DNA of 64,000 bases from Shewanella livingstonensis (GTDB lineage: Bacteria; Pseudomonadota; Gammaproteobacteria; Enterobacterales; Shewanellaceae). The notes beneath the pieces are model-generated. The model was not told where the DNA came from. It did not search any database and was given only the letters and a program-made list of their open reading frames with translations. The DNA is taken from contig NZ_CP034015.1 of NCBI RefSeq assembly GCF_003855395.1, positions 496,001 to 560,000 on the forward strand. The letters run 5' to 3'. The stretch's first letter is position 1; each line of letters opens with the position of its first letter. Positions 27,046-38,574 of this stretch are shown here, in pieces. A program made the position numbers and the translations under genes.

Positions 27046-28241
27046 TTACGCCACGGCAGACTTATTCAGAGTGGTATTTCTGCCGCCACCGAACCCGCAT
27101 AATGCACACAATAGCGCAGCAATGATGCATAACCACAGTGGTGCTTCCCAGCTACCTGTTGAGGTATGAAGTGCTCCCGCCAGCATAGGGCCTATTGCCG
27201 CCAATAAATAACCAACACTTTGTGACATACCAGAAAGCGAGGCCGCTTGATGCGGGTCATCTGTGCGCAAACTAATAAACGACAACCCCAAAATAAAACA
27301 GCCTCCAGAGCAAAACCCCAACATAATCGTCCAGAAAAAAGCAAAGCTAGGCATGTATAACAGGCCTATTGCACTGCCTGCACTGAGTAATCCTAAAATA
27401 AAGCTCAGCGCACTCTGATCTTTTAACTTAGCCAACAGGGGGATTAATACCAGGCCGGGTAGTGCGGTCGAAATTTGAAATGCGCCATGATATGCCCCAG
27501 CCTCAACTGCTGAGTGGCCAGTATCAGTTAATATGCTTGGCAGCCAAGCAAGGATGATATAGGTAAGAAATGAGTTTAAACCCAGCAGTAAGGTCACTTG
27601 CCACGCTAATAAGTAACGCCATACACTTTTTGACGATGGCGCAAATTGCGACATGCTCGCGGGTTTAGTGTGCTTGCCTAATTGTGCTGTCCACACAATC
27701 AACCCCGCGACCGGCCCAATGCTAATTGCCAACCTAAACCATTAAACTGACTCAGCGGGAATACAACAGCAGAAAAACCACCCGATGCCATGCCCATGGT
27801 GAGGACATAAGCAGAAGTCATCAGCGCCACTCTGGTGGCAAAATCTCGTTTGATTAAGCTCGGTAATAGCACGTTTGCAATGGCGATACCGATCCCGATA
27901 ACGGTGGTACCCACAAATAACATGGTTGATGAGTCGATAAATCTCACCAAAATACCGAATAGAATCAGTATTAACGCGGCAAACAAGGCATGCTCTAAAC
28001 CTTGCCTTCTGGCAAACATGGCCGCCATGGGTGAAACAATCGCAAAGGCGATAAGCGGAAGTGTGGTGATAAAGCCTGCCTGTGAACCACTTAGCGTAAA
28101 GTGATCAATAATTTGCGCTAACACAGGGGCAATGCCGGTAAACGGCGCGCGTAAATTAGCCGCAATCAGTAAAATACCCATCACCAGTATTACGCCAGAA
28201 AAGCGCGATTGCAGTTTGCTATTATCGGTTTGTAACGTCAT
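27046..28241 (-). pseudogene. NimT/CynX-type MFS transporter, frameshifted
   Basis: The N-terminal half (28241 to about 27725; MTLQTDNSKLQSRFSGVILV, then LIAANLRAPFTGIAPVL) is typical of the cyanate/2-nitroimidazole MFS subfamily, which has NLRPAxxxxGP-like sequence in helix 1. It runs to GWQLALGRSRG and a stop, while the rest (PVAGLIVWTAQLGKHTKP onward, to 27046) continues in another frame. Expected sequence such as GWQ-AL---WA--- is missing at the join, so the lesion is a small deletion rather than one extra base. Together about 400 residues and 12 helices were encoded. The neighbouring AraC gene is divergent, as in the nimR-nimT pair of E. coli. Confidence 0.8.
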
Positions 28242-28344
28242 TTGCTGCTTTAGATTTCACTTAATAATGGTCGACAGTATAAAGATTTGCCTGCTGAGAT
28301 AATTTAGCTATAGTGACAATAAATATCTTAAAACGGACAAGTCT

Positions 28345-29133
28345 ATGTTTAAGCCCGTAGGGTGGGATGAGATCAGCAATTATGAATCGATGCCACAACC
28401 TGTCATCGCTAAAATTGAACAAGCTTGTGCCAGTCATGAAATCCCGTTACACACTCACCCTAAAGGTCAGTTAATTTTTGCTTTGCACGGTTACGTGACC
28501 TGTGAAGTCTCGGCAAAAATGTGGATGGTGCCAACCCATAGCGCTATTTGGATCCCGGCAAATAAACTACACAGTAATCGCGCCTCAGATCATGCACAAC
28601 TGTGTCATGTATTTATTGATAGCAACATGCAAGGCATGCCGCCAAATACTTGCACTTTAGCGATTACGCCTTTAGTTAAAGAGTTGATGTGCCAACTAGC
28701 AGGGTGTGATCAACATTACGATTTAATCAGTAAAACCGCGCGTTTGGCTCACGTGTTATTTGATCAATTGAGTGACATGCCTATTCAGCACTTAGATGTT
28801 GTGTTGTCGAAAAATACAGTGATTCAAGCTATGAGCCAACAATTAATAAGCCAACCTAGTAATAGAAAAACGTTACCGCAATGGGCCGATGAGTTTGCAT
28901 TAACAGAACGCACCTTGGCACGATTAATCAAAAAAGAAACCGGCATGACTTTTGGAAAGTGGCGTACGCAAATTGATATTATTACTTCACTACAAGCGCT
29001 ATCAGACAAGCAAAGTGTGCAGCAGATTTCTGAACTATTAGGCTATGAGTCGGTTAGCGCCTTTATTACTATGTTTAAAAAAGTCATGAAAAAATCGCCG
29101 ATGAAATACATGAACGAGTTAAATACTCACTAA
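28345..29133 (+). CDS. AraC-family regulator with cupin-like N-terminus (NimR-like)
   Basis: The 262-residue protein has an N-terminal cupin-like domain with HTHPKGQLIFALHG and HSAIWIPANKLHSN, and a C-terminal AraC helix-turn-helix pair (WADEFALTERTLARLIKKET, then WRTQIDIITSLQALSDKQSV and ISELLGYESVSAFITMFKKV). The size, domain order and divergent orientation to a NimT/CynX-like transporter match the E. coli nimR-nimT arrangement. It would regulate that transporter, which is now broken. Its own reading frame is intact. Confidence 0.9.
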   Translation: MFKPVGWDEISNYESMPQPVIAKIEQACASHEIPLHTHPKGQLIFALHGYVTCEVSAKMWMVPTHSAIWIPANKLHSNRASDHAQLCHVFIDSNMQGMPPNTCTLAITPLVKELMCQLAGCDQHYDLISKTARLAHVLFDQLSDMPIQHLDVVLSKNTVIQAMSQQLISQPSNRKTLPQWADEFALTERTLARLIKKETGMTFGKWRTQIDIITSLQALSDKQSVQQISELLGYESVSAFITMFKKVMKKSPMKYMNELNTH

Positions 29134-29170
29134 AATTGACTATTTTAAGCCATTGTTTTTCATTCGCTAA

Positions 29171-30144
29171 CATGCCTATGCATCTGAGTCAGTTTTGGCC
29201 TATTCTTATAGTATAAATCAAGACTAGAAGTGAGATTTGCTATGAAAATGCCTGAAACGAGTTTTTTTGAATGGCAACGTCAATTCAGCTCTGAAACTGA
29301 TTGCTTAAATCACATTAAGAAAATGAGATGGCCTAATGGTTTTGTTTGCCCTAGATGCTCTTGTGAGCATGCCTATGAGCTTACAACCCGCAATTTATAT
29401 GAATGCAGTCAATGTCATAAACAAACATCGGTCACAGCTGACACATTATTCCACGGTAGCCGTATTCCTATCACTAAGTGGTTTTGGGCAATCTACTTTT
29501 TAGGCTCAGATAAAGGCAGTATTTCAGCATTAAGATTGAGCAAGCACATTGAAGTTAATTGGCGAACGGCACGTTTGATATTAAGTAAGCTGAGAACGGC
29601 TATGGGCCATAGAGACAGCTTATATAGACTGTCAGGCGTTATTGAAATTGATGATGCGTTAGTGGGTGGCAGAAGGAAGGGCAAGCGTGGACGTGGAGCA
29701 GAAGGTAAAACACCTGTTTTAGTTGCCGTTGAAAGCAAAGGAAAAAGAGCTGGATTTATTGCTATGCAGGCTGTGAATAGCGTTTGCCATGATAGTGTTG
29801 AAAAGTTCGTTGCCAAACACTTAACGAAACAGCAAGAAGTGCATACAGACGGCTTACCTGCGTTGAATATTATAGATAAGACTCAACAACATGAAGCGAG
29901 GGTTACCCCCAGTGAGCTTGTTGATGAATGGCTGCCTTGGGTTCATATTGCCATTGGTAACTTAAAGGCATTTTTACTTGGGACATTTCATGGTGTTTCA
30001 GGAAAGTACCTGCAAGAATACCTGAGCGAGTTCTGTTATCGGTTCAATCGTAGACAAATGGAAAGAGAAATACCTAACAGATTGTTAAATTTGGCAATGA
30101 TTCACACGCCAATACATTCTTACTGAGCCAAGTGCATAGGCATG
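29171..30144 (+). mobile_element. IS1595-family insertion sequence (ISXO2-like) with exact 8-bp target duplication
   Basis: The left end CATGCCTATGCATCTGAGTC (29171) and the reverse complement of the right end CATGCCTATGCACTTGGCTC (ending at 30144) form terminal inverted repeats with few mismatches. TTCGCTAA lies immediately outside both ends (29163-29170 and 30145-30152), an exact 8-bp duplication as expected for IS1595. The element is 974 bp with one intact transposase gene, so it is probably recent and perhaps active. Confidence 0.97.
29242..30126 (+). CDS. IS1595-family transposase
   Basis: The protein has an N-terminal zinc ribbon (CPRCSCEHAYEL...CSQCHKQTSVTADTLFHGSR), shown here by its cysteine pairs, and a DDE-type catalytic core with IEIDDALVGGRRKGKRGRG, VLVAVESKG and HTDGLPALN. 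The late motif WVHIAIGNLKAFLLGTFHGV is typical, with Asn in place of the usual third acidic residue (DDN). The preferred start is the ATG at 29242 (MKMPETSFFEWQ). A GTG at 29230 is also in frame. It appears full length. Confidence 0.95.
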   Translation: MKMPETSFFEWQRQFSSETDCLNHIKKMRWPNGFVCPRCSCEHAYELTTRNLYECSQCHKQTSVTADTLFHGSRIPITKWFWAIYFLGSDKGSISALRLSKHIEVNWRTARLILSKLRTAMGHRDSLYRLSGVIEIDDALVGGRRKGKRGRGAEGKTPVLVAVESKGKRAGFIAMQAVNSVCHDSVEKFVAKHLTKQQEVHTDGLPALNIIDKTQQHEARVTPSELVDEWLPWVHIAIGNLKAFLLGTFHGVSGKYLQEYLSEFCYRFNRRQMEREIPNRLLNLAMIHTPIHSY

Positions 30145-30333
30145 TTCGCTAATGATCAAATTTTCGATAGTAAGTGACATGAGTTGAGCGAGAGGCTTTG
30201 TGTTGCTTTTATCGGTAAACTTATAGTTGTATGTTTTTTGTTAACAAGTAATACTCCATCGTTGCTGCATAATATTCGTCGCAAACTCAATAAGGTCTAA
30301 AGGATTACGCTTGACCTGTTACAAGGATATTCA

Positions 30334-30918
30334 ATGAAAAAAAGTCCTATTATCGCTGTGCTGACCATCATTCAAGCACTGCCCGTTCTCTTTGCTATCG
30401 GTTTCCTCTCAAGTTTTGCTTTTAATGAATCAACCAGTACTTGGCTATTGATTAGTGGTTTAGTCTCTTTCTTCGTGACCGGTTATTTAGGGATCCCTGC
30501 GGGTATTTTACTGTTTAAGGGATGCAAATTAGGTTATCAACTTGGAACCCTTATTTGGGGTTATGCCATCTTTGTGAACCTTACAGCGCTATGGCGTGCG
30601 GTCATTGATTCTGGTGAATTTATTGGCGGATTAATAATGTATATCGCACTGACTAAATTACTTTTTTGGTTAGTGGTGAGTATTGGGATTTTTATTTTAT
30701 TGATTAAAGCGCTCCGTCAATCGAGTCAAGCTTCATCAAATATTGCCTTAAACGAACAAAGAGAAACAGCAAAGCCGTTAGAAAACATTAACCTTAAAGC
30801 GATAGGGTTATGGCTTATGTATAGCGTAATTATTATTGGTATTTATCAAGCGGGTTCTAAGATGTTTTCGAAAGAAGGTGAAAACTATATCGAAGAAACA
30901 GAACAATATATTCAATGA
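30334..30918 (+). CDS. Membrane protein of unknown function
   Basis: The 194-residue product has three or four hydrophobic helices in its first 130 residues and another near 155-172 (LWLMYSVIIIGIYQ). The segment between, SQASSNIALNEQRETAKPLE, is hydrophilic. The last 20 residues are acidic (EGENYIEETEQYIQ). No family was recognised and no operon partner is close. A terminator lies about 150 bp downstream. Confidence 0.6.
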   Translation: MKKSPIIAVLTIIQALPVLFAIGFLSSFAFNESTSTWLLISGLVSFFVTGYLGIPAGILLFKGCKLGYQLGTLIWGYAIFVNLTALWRAVIDSGEFIGGLIMYIALTKLLFWLVVSIGIFILLIKALRQSSQASSNIALNEQRETAKPLENINLKAIGLWLMYSVIIIGIYQAGSKMFSKEGENYIEETEQYIQ

Positions 30919-31062
30919 CTTGAAGTAACAATATCGTCATTCAATCTGTTTCCCATATTAAAAGTTTGGTTATAACATGCTGAATCTATTGATTATCACT
31001 CAATAAGGTGACTTCAGTTAATTAGTGATGCATAGGCAAGAAGATAGCGTTTCCATAATGAA

Positions 31063-31100
31063 TGAACAAAGCCTCAACAACCATGCTGAGGCTTTGTTCA
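31063..31100. terminator. Intrinsic terminator between the membrane-protein and receptor genes
   Basis: TGAACAAAGCCTCA and TGAGGCTTTGTTCA are exact inverted repeats (14 bp) around a 10-base loop. They lie between convergent genes. The A/T-rich outer stem makes a terminator likely on either strand. Confidence 0.8.
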
Positions 31101-31191
31101 TTTAGAGCCTTTGACTATTATCGATATTTTTTGAGTTGAGAAATCGATATTCTATCTGAGTTAATATTACGCTCTTAGAAACGGATGTCAG

Positions 31192-33328
31192 TTAGAAGGT
31201 GTAACCGACATCTAAGCTCAGTGAGCGGCCTGATGCTGGCACTCGTCCTGCTGGAGACACATCTAAGCCTCTAAAGTAGTACTCGTTATCAAATAGGTTG
31301 TTGACCGACAATCCCACCTTTAAGCCGTGATTATCTTGTTTGAAAAACTCAGTCGCAATATTGAAATTAACCACGGTATACGCAGGCACTTCACCCGATG
31401 TGCCTGATACATCTTCTTCAACACTATTAGCAAGATCTGCGAATGACTTGCTGTAATAGAACGCCATTAATCCTAAATCGACATCTTTAATGCTATATAA
31501 AGCACTGGCAGAAAGTTGATGCTTAGACACATAAGCCAATTCGTTACCTGCAAACTCGCCATCAAGTTGTTCAGTATCTAAATAGTTGTAGGCACCCGTT
31601 AGAACCAGATCTGGTAGCGACATCGGTGAGTAAGTGCCTTCTAGCTCAATGCCTTGGTTACGAGTTTGGCCAATATTGACGAACATACTGACGTTTCTGT
31701 CGTACTCAACTTTATTTTCAAAATCGATACGATAAGCCGCAATACTTAAGTTACTGCGCTCTGTTGGAGTAAAACGTACCCCAGCTTCATAGTTCCAAGA
31801 TAGCTCTGATTCAAGGGTTTGATCTTTAGGCCATAATTGCGAAATTTGTGGGGTTCTCAATGAACGTTGAGCATTGGTATACCCAAACCAGTTTGAACTG
31901 AACTCATAACCCAAGGTGATGCCGGGAAGCCACTCGGTCACGTGATTATCTTGGCTATAGTCTTGTCCAACATTGGTGAAGGTCATGCGGACATCTTCAT
32001 ATCTTATGCCAGGAGTAACCGACAATGTGTCGTCAAAAAATCCCACTTTATTACTCACATAATAGGCCATGGCATTGGTATCCATTTGCCAGTCACGCGG
32101 ACGAGTTGCCGTTTGAGTCGACTTGTCTATGTGGTTGAGTTGGTAGCTAATGTCTTCATTAATATAACGAGCACCTGCGATAATGTGCTGACTAATATCG
32201 CCATCAATAAGCAGGCTTGCCGTTGGCTCAATGCCAAACACGGTAAAGTCTCGCGGAGAGTTACGCAGATGAGTAGCATCCTGGGTGGTATCGCTCCAGC
32301 TTGTGCCTAAATTGCCATCGGTGTCTTTGCTTGAATCATAAAAATCCCACTGAAAGTTACGTGAACTTTTATTACCAAATACTCTGAGATCAATCTCACC
32401 ATAATCGATAATTTTAGAGTCGTCGAGAACATGGCTATATTTCAATGACACTCGTTTAGTATCGGCATTAAACTCATCATTAGGGCGTAGGGATTGCTCG
32501 CGATCGGCTTCATAAGCGGGAGTATTTAATGCACCCGGTAGCTCAGAAAAAGCATCGTAATATTGCAGCGTGGCATCTAAGCTGTTTTGCTCATCGATAT
32601 TCCACAGGGTCTTTAACATTAGGTTTTTAATGTCAGTGTCGGAGTGTTCACGAAACGACTCCCCTTTGGTGATGTTGCCATCAAAACGCATTGAAAAATC
32701 TTCATTAACCGCGCCACCAGTGCTGATGTTGGTATCAAATAAGTTGCGACTGTCACCAAAGAAGGTCATGCGCTCATTAACGCTGGTTTCCCAGTCGGTC
32801 GGGATTGGCTTTGAAATAAGGTTTATTACGCCGCCAACGTTGTTAGGGCCATACTGAATCGATGGCTCCGCCACGTGCTACATCGATTCTATCTATCATG
32901 AATAACGTGGCAGGGAATAATGACTGACCTGTGTGCCCATATGGCGCAAGCGTCATTGGGACCCCATCGAGTAAGACTTGGGCGTAACCACTGCGGCTGC
33001 TGTCTAAGCCTCGTACTGATATGTTAGGTAAAACCCCTGTTCCAGTCTCGTCTTTAATTTTAATCCCAGGAACTTGTTGTAATGCAGTGTCGATTGATCT
33101 GGCTGCAGTACGCTCTATTTGATCTGAAGTAATGATTGAGCGGTTACCGGTATACGTTTTTAAATCAGCAACTTCAGAATTACCTAATAAGCTCCCTGTC
33201 ACCACAATGATTTCAGGTTTGGCTTCGGTCTGATTTTTGTCGTCAGCAACTGCCGTCGAGCTAGCAAAACTTGCTGCAATGGCCATTGCTATGGTGGTTA
33301 AAGTGAATCTGGATTTTTCAGTTAACAT
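31192..33328 (-). pseudogene. TonB-dependent outer-membrane receptor (FecA-like), broken by a one-base frameshift
   Basis: The N-terminal frame (33328 to about 32863) has a signal peptide (MLTEKSRFTLTTIAMAIAAS), a TonB box-like EIIVVTGS and a plug domain (GVLPNISVRGLDSSRSGYAQ, IDRIDVARGGA). It then reads SIDSVWP-type residues and stops. The other frame continues exactly where the plug should (SIQYGPNNVGGVINLISKPI) and runs through 22-strand barrel sequence to the C-terminal YTF, typical of the last beta strand. One extra base near 32863 explains the break: without it, RGGA joins SIQYGPN. Full length would be about 710 residues. Substrate is probably a ferric siderophore or similar. Confidence 0.88.
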
Positions 33329-34213
33329 GCATATTCCCTATGTTTCGTTTGGTCTGTTCTAAAGTGATAAGTTGACGATAAACGTTTCAAAGACCATTCC
33401 TCGATCTTCAGCAATCTCAATTTTCAGTAATCAAGGATGCTTTGGCGTAAACAAGTGTGTTGTTTACGCGTGTTATCGATGGCGCAATTTGGAGTATTTA
33501 TTGATGGGAGGAGAAAGGGCTGAGTTTACGATTCCGAAACTAGCCTGTTGGTGACTTGATTCTAAGTTCAATGAGCGAGAGGTAAACATAATGATCAAAG
33601 CATATTTTGGTATCGATTTTGATAATTATTCTCATTTGTGAGGTGGCCGTCAAGGTACGTACCAGTGCTTATGGTGTTGTTACTGTAAAGCTCTCTGCTC
33701 TAATAAAATGTTTAAGATATGTTTCTTAATTTAATCAATGCGATGAGGTGTTTTTGATTCATTACTTTTATGAATGTAAACTTTCAGTAAATAGTCAGTA
33801 AGCGTGAGCTTGCCGTGCTAAATGTCATTGATAGCTGGGTAATTCACTTAGACTCGTTTCTATTATAAATAGAGGATGTTGTTATCGACCTGTTTTTTAG
33901 TAAGTGTTTGTATTTAAGTATTATTAAATATTGAGACTACCGTTGTTCTATTTGCTGTAACCGAAATCAACAGCCTGTAAATGTAATGTATAACAATACG
34001 ATCGTTTTTCACTCTCCTTGTGTGCTATTTGGATATATCAATAGATTAAAATGTTATAGGTGCTGGTGGATTTTATTGATGAATACTTGTGCAAAATTTT
34101 GGCGTTCTGATATCGTTCGCGAAATAGAGCATAGGGTTGTGTACCAAGACATTTTGCCGCAATAACCGCTCTGAAACTCGCATATTAACGCTGTATTTTT
34201 TAGGTAGCCTATT
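33329..34213. other. Long divergent intergenic region between the receptor and opgG
   Basis: These 885 bases contain no credible gene: a 60-codon frame at 33372-33554 has no supporting features. GATAATTATTCTCATT at 33621 loosely resembles a Fur box and is about 290 bp upstream of the receptor start, so iron regulation is possible but unproven. The opgG promoter should lie in the last 150 bp. Confidence 0.35.
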
Positions 34214-35893
34214 ATGGTTAGCTTACTGAGTTGTCGCACTTTTGGCTCATCTCACATTGTAAAAAAAGCGCTAACGCGTTTGTCGTTAGCCATGGCCGCA
34301 GGGTTTTGTTTTAATCTTGCCGCACAAGAACCTACTCCACCGATTACCACACCCACATCGCCTAGCGTGACCATACCGCTGCAAACTTATGCAGATGAAC
34401 AAGCGATAGTTAAATCACCGAATAATTTGAATACAGAAACCAAAGTGCGTTTTGCTAAAACAGCTAACTTTGATTCTGATTCAGTGGTTAAAATTGCGCG
34501 TAAATTAGCGCAAAATCCTTATGTAGAACTTAAAGATCCATTACCGCCTGGGTTGGCTAAAATTTCTTACGATGAATATCGCGATATTCGCTTTAAGCCA
34601 GAAGCTTCTATTTGGAAAGCGGAAGCTTTGCCATATCAAATGCAGTTATTTCATCGGGGTTTTTATTTCCAAGACTTGATTGAAATTGCCTTAGTTGAAG
34701 GTAAACAAGCCAGTCATTTAGCCTACAACTCAGAGTTCTTTACTGCAGGAGATGTGTTAAGTCAGCGTTTGCCGACCCAAGATATTGGCTATTCTGGTTT
34801 ACGTATCCATTATCCACTCAATAACCCTGCGTATTTTGATGAATTAATGGTATTTCAAGGCGCGAGTTATTTCCGTGCATTGGGTAAAGGCAGTGACTAT
34901 GGCTTGTCTTCAAGAGGTTTAGCGTTAAATACAGCTGAACCAGAAGGCGAAGAGTTTCCAATATTTCGTGCCTTTTGGGTTGAACGCCCAAACACCGACA
35001 GTAACTTAATTGTGGTGCATGCCTTGCTAGACAGCCCAAGCGTGGCAGGGGCATATCGATTTTCTGTTAGACCTGGCGAAAACACCCATATAGATGTGGA
35101 AGCAACGTTATTTCCACGCGTGGATTTAGTTAAAGTCGGTTTAGCGCCTAGCACCAGTATGTTTTTACATTCAATGAATGGTCGTCAAAACACCGATGAC
35201 TTTAGACCAGAAGTGCATGATTCTGATGCGCTATTGATCTTAAATGGTCGCGGTGAGCGTTTATGGCGTCCGCTGGCTAATCCAAAGCAATTGCAAGTCA
35301 GTGCCTTTATGGACAACTCGCCACAAGGGTTTGGCTTAATTCAGCGTGAACGTAGTTTTGATGCGTATCAAGATCTCGAAGCCCATTATGAGCGTCGTCC
35401 AAGTTTATGGGTTGAACCGGTCGGCAATTGGGGCGCGGGTGAGGTAGTGTTAACCGAAATTCCAACAGATTCTGAAATTCATGACAACATCGTCAGTTAC
35501 TGGAAACCTAAACAACCCCTTGCAGCTGGTAGCGAGTTTCATTTTACCTATCGATTAATTTGGGGCAGCGAGCCCGAAGTGGATGATGGCACTGTTATTG
35601 TGGCCCGTACCGCCAGTGGCCGCGCTGAAATCGCCAAAGCGACACCGAGACGTTTGTTTGTTATCGACTATCAAGTGAAAGAAGGCAATAACGATGAAAT
35701 TCCGGTCGCCAAAGTGCAGAGTTCAGCCGGCGCGGTAACCAATGTAGTGGTGTCTCGTCAGCCTAAAACCAATGGCTATCGTTTGGCTTTTGAAATGGAC
35801 CCACAAGATGCTGAATTGATTGAGCTACGTGCTGAGCTTAAGTTTGCAGGCCCACGGGATGTCGAAACCTGGCTTTATCGCTGGACCCTTTAA
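34214..35893 (+). CDS. opgG: Periplasmic glucan biosynthesis protein OpgG (MdoG)
   Basis: The 559-residue protein carries an N-terminal signal ([20 protein letters not shown]) and then the MdoG fold: [49 protein letters not shown] sequence ([15 protein letters not shown]), [20 protein letters not shown] and [11 protein letters not shown]. It acts in the periplasm in making osmoregulated glucans, probably in backbone branching or release. opgH starts 2 bp after the stop, as in the standard opgGH operon. An alternative start lies within the first 25 codons. Confidence 0.97.
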   Translation: MVSLLSCRTFGSSHIVKKALTRLSLAMAAGFCFNLAAQEPTPPITTPTSPSVTIPLQTYADEQAIVKSPNNLNTETKVRFAKTANFDSDSVVKIARKLAQNPYVELKDPLPPGLAKISYDEYRDIRFKPEASIWKAEALPYQMQLFHRGFYFQDLIEIALVEGKQASHLAYNSEFFTAGDVLSQRLPTQDIGYSGLRIHYPLNNPAYFDELMVFQGASYFRALGKGSDYGLSSRGLALNTAEPEGEEFPIFRAFWVERPNTDSNLIVVHALLDSPSVAGAYRFSVRPGENTHIDVEATLFPRVDLVKVGLAPSTSMFLHSMNGRQNTDDFRPEVHDSDALLILNGRGERLWRPLANPKQLQVSAFMDNSPQGFGLIQRERSFDAYQDLEAHYERRPSLWVEPVGNWGAGEVVLTEIPTDSEIHDNIVSYWKPKQPLAAGSEFHFTYRLIWGSEPEVDDGTVIVARTASGRAEIAKATPRRLFVIDYQVKEGNNDEIPVAKVQSSAGAVTNVVVSRQPKTNGYRLAFEMDPQDAELIELRAELKFAGPRDVETWLYRWTL

Positions 35894-35895
35894 AC

Positions 35896-38088
35896 ATGAA
35901 TACGATGCAAACTGAGTTTGATACAAATGCTACCGAGCCTACATTGGTCGGTGGTGCAGCCATGCCGTTAGAGCGACCAAGCCCAATGGAAGCGCAAAGT
36001 TTACGTGCGCTGCCTGAAGGCATGCCACGTAAAAGTATTCTTGCCAATGGCGTAAAGTCAGACGGATTACGTCGTCTGTTAGTGGTTGGCAGCGCGTTTA
36101 TTATGTCGGTTATGGCCATTTACGAAATGGTGTCGGTATTTAATGTCGGCGGCGTAACGCCACTTGAATACATCGTTTTAGTGTTGTTTGCGGTTAACTT
36201 TTGTTGGATTGCTTTGGCATTTAGTGGCGGCATTGCCGGCTTTATTATGCTCCTTAAAAAGCCTGTTGCAGAAACTGCCGAATGCATAAAGCTGCATACC
36301 CGCACCGCGATATTAATGCCGACTTATAACGAGTCACCCGATCGCGTTTTTGCCGCGGTTGAGGTGATGGCGATGGCATTGGTTTCATCCGGCGAAAGCC
36401 ATGCGTTTGACTGGTTTATATTAAGCGACACGACCGACCCCGATATTGCGTTGGCAGAAGAACAAGCATTTTTAATATTGCGTCACCAAGTGAGCAAAGA
36501 TGCGCGGGTGTATTACCGCCGTCGCCGTAAAAATGATGCCCGTAAAGCCGGTAATGTGGCCGACTTTTGCAAACGCTGGGGCGCTAGATACGACCATTTG
36601 TTGGTGTTAGACGCCGACAGTTTAATGGAAACCCATACCATTGTTAGTTTGGCGAGACGGATGCAGGCAGATCCTGACGCTGGGCTTATCCAAACCATCC
36701 CTTACCTTGTCAATGGCAACACGCTTATGGCACGGTTACAACAGTTTGCTGCGCGAATTTATGGTCCGGTAATTGGTACTGGTTTGTCTTGGTGGACCCA
36801 TAAAGAAGGCAACTTTTGGGGCCATAACGCTATTATCCGCACTCAGGCATTTATGAGCGCCGCAGGGTTACCCAACCTTGCAGGTAGACCGCCATTTGGT
36901 GGCCATATAATGAGCCACGACTTTGTCGAAGCAGCCTTGATTCGACGTGCGGGTTGGAGCGTGGTCATTGCCGCAGACCTTCCAGGGTCTTATGAAGAAT
37001 GCCCTCCGTCTATTGTCGATTTAGCGGTGCGCGATCGTCGTTGGTGCCAAGGTAATTTACAACACACTCGAATATTGTTTAGTAAAGGATTACATTGGGT
37101 TAGCCGCTTACACTTACTCACTGGGATAATGGCTTATTTGTCATCGCCATTTTGGTTAATGCTGATTTTGTCGGGCTTAATGCTGGCATTACAAGCACAC
37201 TTTATTCGCCCAGAGTATTTTACCGACCAGTTTTCACTATTTCCCACTTGGCCAGTAATGGACTCAGACCGTGCACTACGGTTGTTTTATATCACCATGG
37301 GCATACTGTTCGGTCCTAAAATTCTTGGGATCATATTGTTACTGAAAAATAGCATCATGAGTAAGCAGTTAGGTGGCAGAGGCAAAGCCATGATTAGCGT
37401 AATAATCGAAGTGATATTGTCGGCACTGATTGCGCCAATAATGATGCTGATCCACTGTGGTGCGGTGATGTCTATTTTAGCCGGACGCGACAGCGGTTGG
37501 GCGCCACAACGCCGTGACGACGGCAGCTTACCTTGGCTAACACTGATTTATCGTCATCGTTGGCACATGTTAATGGGTGCGTTATTAGGTTACGCCGCCG
37601 TGCTTGATTCGCTTACCTTATTGGCCTGGATGAGCCCCGCGTTAATTGGTTTATGGCTTGCAGTGCCGCTTTCTGCCATGACAGGTTCAGAGCGCTTTGG
37701 CTTATGGGTAAAAAGCTTAGGTATTTTGGCCACGCCAGAAGAGGTAAGCGCACCGCAACTTAGCGTAGACTCGCAAGCACGTCGTGCCGAATATGTGCAA
37801 GCTATTGCAGAGCCGTGGAGCTTATCAAGGCTACTAAAAGACTCAGAGCTCATGGATTTACATTTAGCCATTATTGACAAAAAGCCGCATCGTTTGCCTG
37901 GTTCAGCGGTTGAGTCGCTAGAGGCCATTACCCGAGTTAAAGTGCAAGAGGCCCAGTGCCAACACAACATTGTAAAGCTGTTTACCCGTCAAGAATTGGC
38001 GTATTTACTGGGTAATCCATTATTGTTAAAACAGTTACAAAAGCTGCCAGAACAATATATTACCGAAGGTATCGTGTCCTTCTGTTAG
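35896..38088 (+). CDS. opgH: Glucan glucosyltransferase OpgH (MdoH)
   Basis: The 730-residue inner-membrane glycosyltransferase (GT2 family) has transmembrane helices near residues 57-110, then [20 protein letters not shown], the metal-binding DADSLM motif in [16 protein letters not shown], the acceptor-site [25 protein letters not shown], and the [10 protein letters not shown] (QxxRW-like) motif, followed by a C-terminal membrane bundle. It polymerises UDP-glucose into beta-1,2-glucan and passes it to the periplasm. It is translationally close to opgG. Confidence 0.97.
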   Translation: MNTMQTEFDTNATEPTLVGGAAMPLERPSPMEAQSLRALPEGMPRKSILANGVKSDGLRRLLVVGSAFIMSVMAIYEMVSVFNVGGVTPLEYIVLVLFAVNFCWIALAFSGGIAGFIMLLKKPVAETAECIKLHTRTAILMPTYNESPDRVFAAVEVMAMALVSSGESHAFDWFILSDTTDPDIALAEEQAFLILRHQVSKDARVYYRRRRKNDARKAGNVADFCKRWGARYDHLLVLDADSLMETHTIVSLARRMQADPDAGLIQTIPYLVNGNTLMARLQQFAARIYGPVIGTGLSWWTHKEGNFWGHNAIIRTQAFMSAAGLPNLAGRPPFGGHIMSHDFVEAALIRRAGWSVVIAADLPGSYEECPPSIVDLAVRDRRWCQGNLQHTRILFSKGLHWVSRLHLLTGIMAYLSSPFWLMLILSGLMLALQAHFIRPEYFTDQFSLFPTWPVMDSDRALRLFYITMGILFGPKILGIILLLKNSIMSKQLGGRGKAMISVIIEVILSALIAPIMMLIHCGAVMSILAGRDSGWAPQRRDDGSLPWLTLIYRHRWHMLMGALLGYAAVLDSLTLLAWMSPALIGLWLAVPLSAMTGSERFGLWVKSLGILATPEEVSAPQLSVDSQARRAEYVQAIAEPWSLSRLLKDSELMDLHLAIIDKKPHRLPGSAVESLEAITRVKVQEAQCQHNIVKLFTRQELAYLLGNPLLLKQLQKLPEQYITEGIVSFC

Positions 38089-38262
38089 GTGGATTTAATT
38101 CAGATTGAAGAGCTAATAACAAACATAAACTCTAAATTAAAAGTTAAATATTATGTTTGTTACACGATATTTGTTATACAGTTATTTTTGATGATTTTGT
38201 TACAAGTCTCGTAGATACATATTGAATTTTTTTATACGTAAACCTACAACAGGGAGGGTGTG

Positions 38263-38526
38263 ATGTTTGCTTATATTTTTTGGTCTTTTTTAGCTCTTGT
38301 TGGTGCTGTAAATATAGTTAATAAATCAAATGAAAAATATTTTAAAACAATAAAATCAACTTCTTACTTTGTTGTCGCTCACGCTATTTTATTGTCTGGA
38401 TCTTGTGTGATGGCCCTCGGTTTATTCGACTTAGTTTTAAGTTGGAGTAATAAATTTGTAATGTTTACTATCATACTTTTACATAATAGCTTTATTGCTT
38501 GGGCGAATTATAAAAAGTTAAGCTAG
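38263..38526 (+). CDS. Small membrane protein of unknown function
   Basis: The product of about 87 residues has three hydrophobic stretches (FAYIFWSFLALVGAVNIV, SYFVVAHAILLSGSCVMALG, FVMFTIILLHNSFIAW). The ribosome binding site AGGGAGGG supports the ATG at 38263. A GTG at 38260 is also possible. It has no recognised family, is more AT-rich than opgH, and may be an independent gene. Confidence 0.55.
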   Translation: MFAYIFWSFLALVGAVNIVNKSNEKYFKTIKSTSYFVVAHAILLSGSCVMALGLFDLVLSWSNKFVMFTIILLHNSFIAWANYKKLS

Positions 38527-38574
38527 CTTGTTCCACGAATAAATATTTATCAATGGCGTGCATTCATATATCTT

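Noticed and set aside
33372..33554. 60-codon frame in the long gap before opgG
   Set aside because: No ribosome binding site, no domain or membrane features, and ordinary intergenic composition. It is more likely chance.
33621..33640. Possible Fur box upstream of the TonB-dependent receptor
   Set aside because: The match is too loose (several mismatches to the consensus) and it is about 290 bp from the start codon, so it is mentioned only as a possibility.
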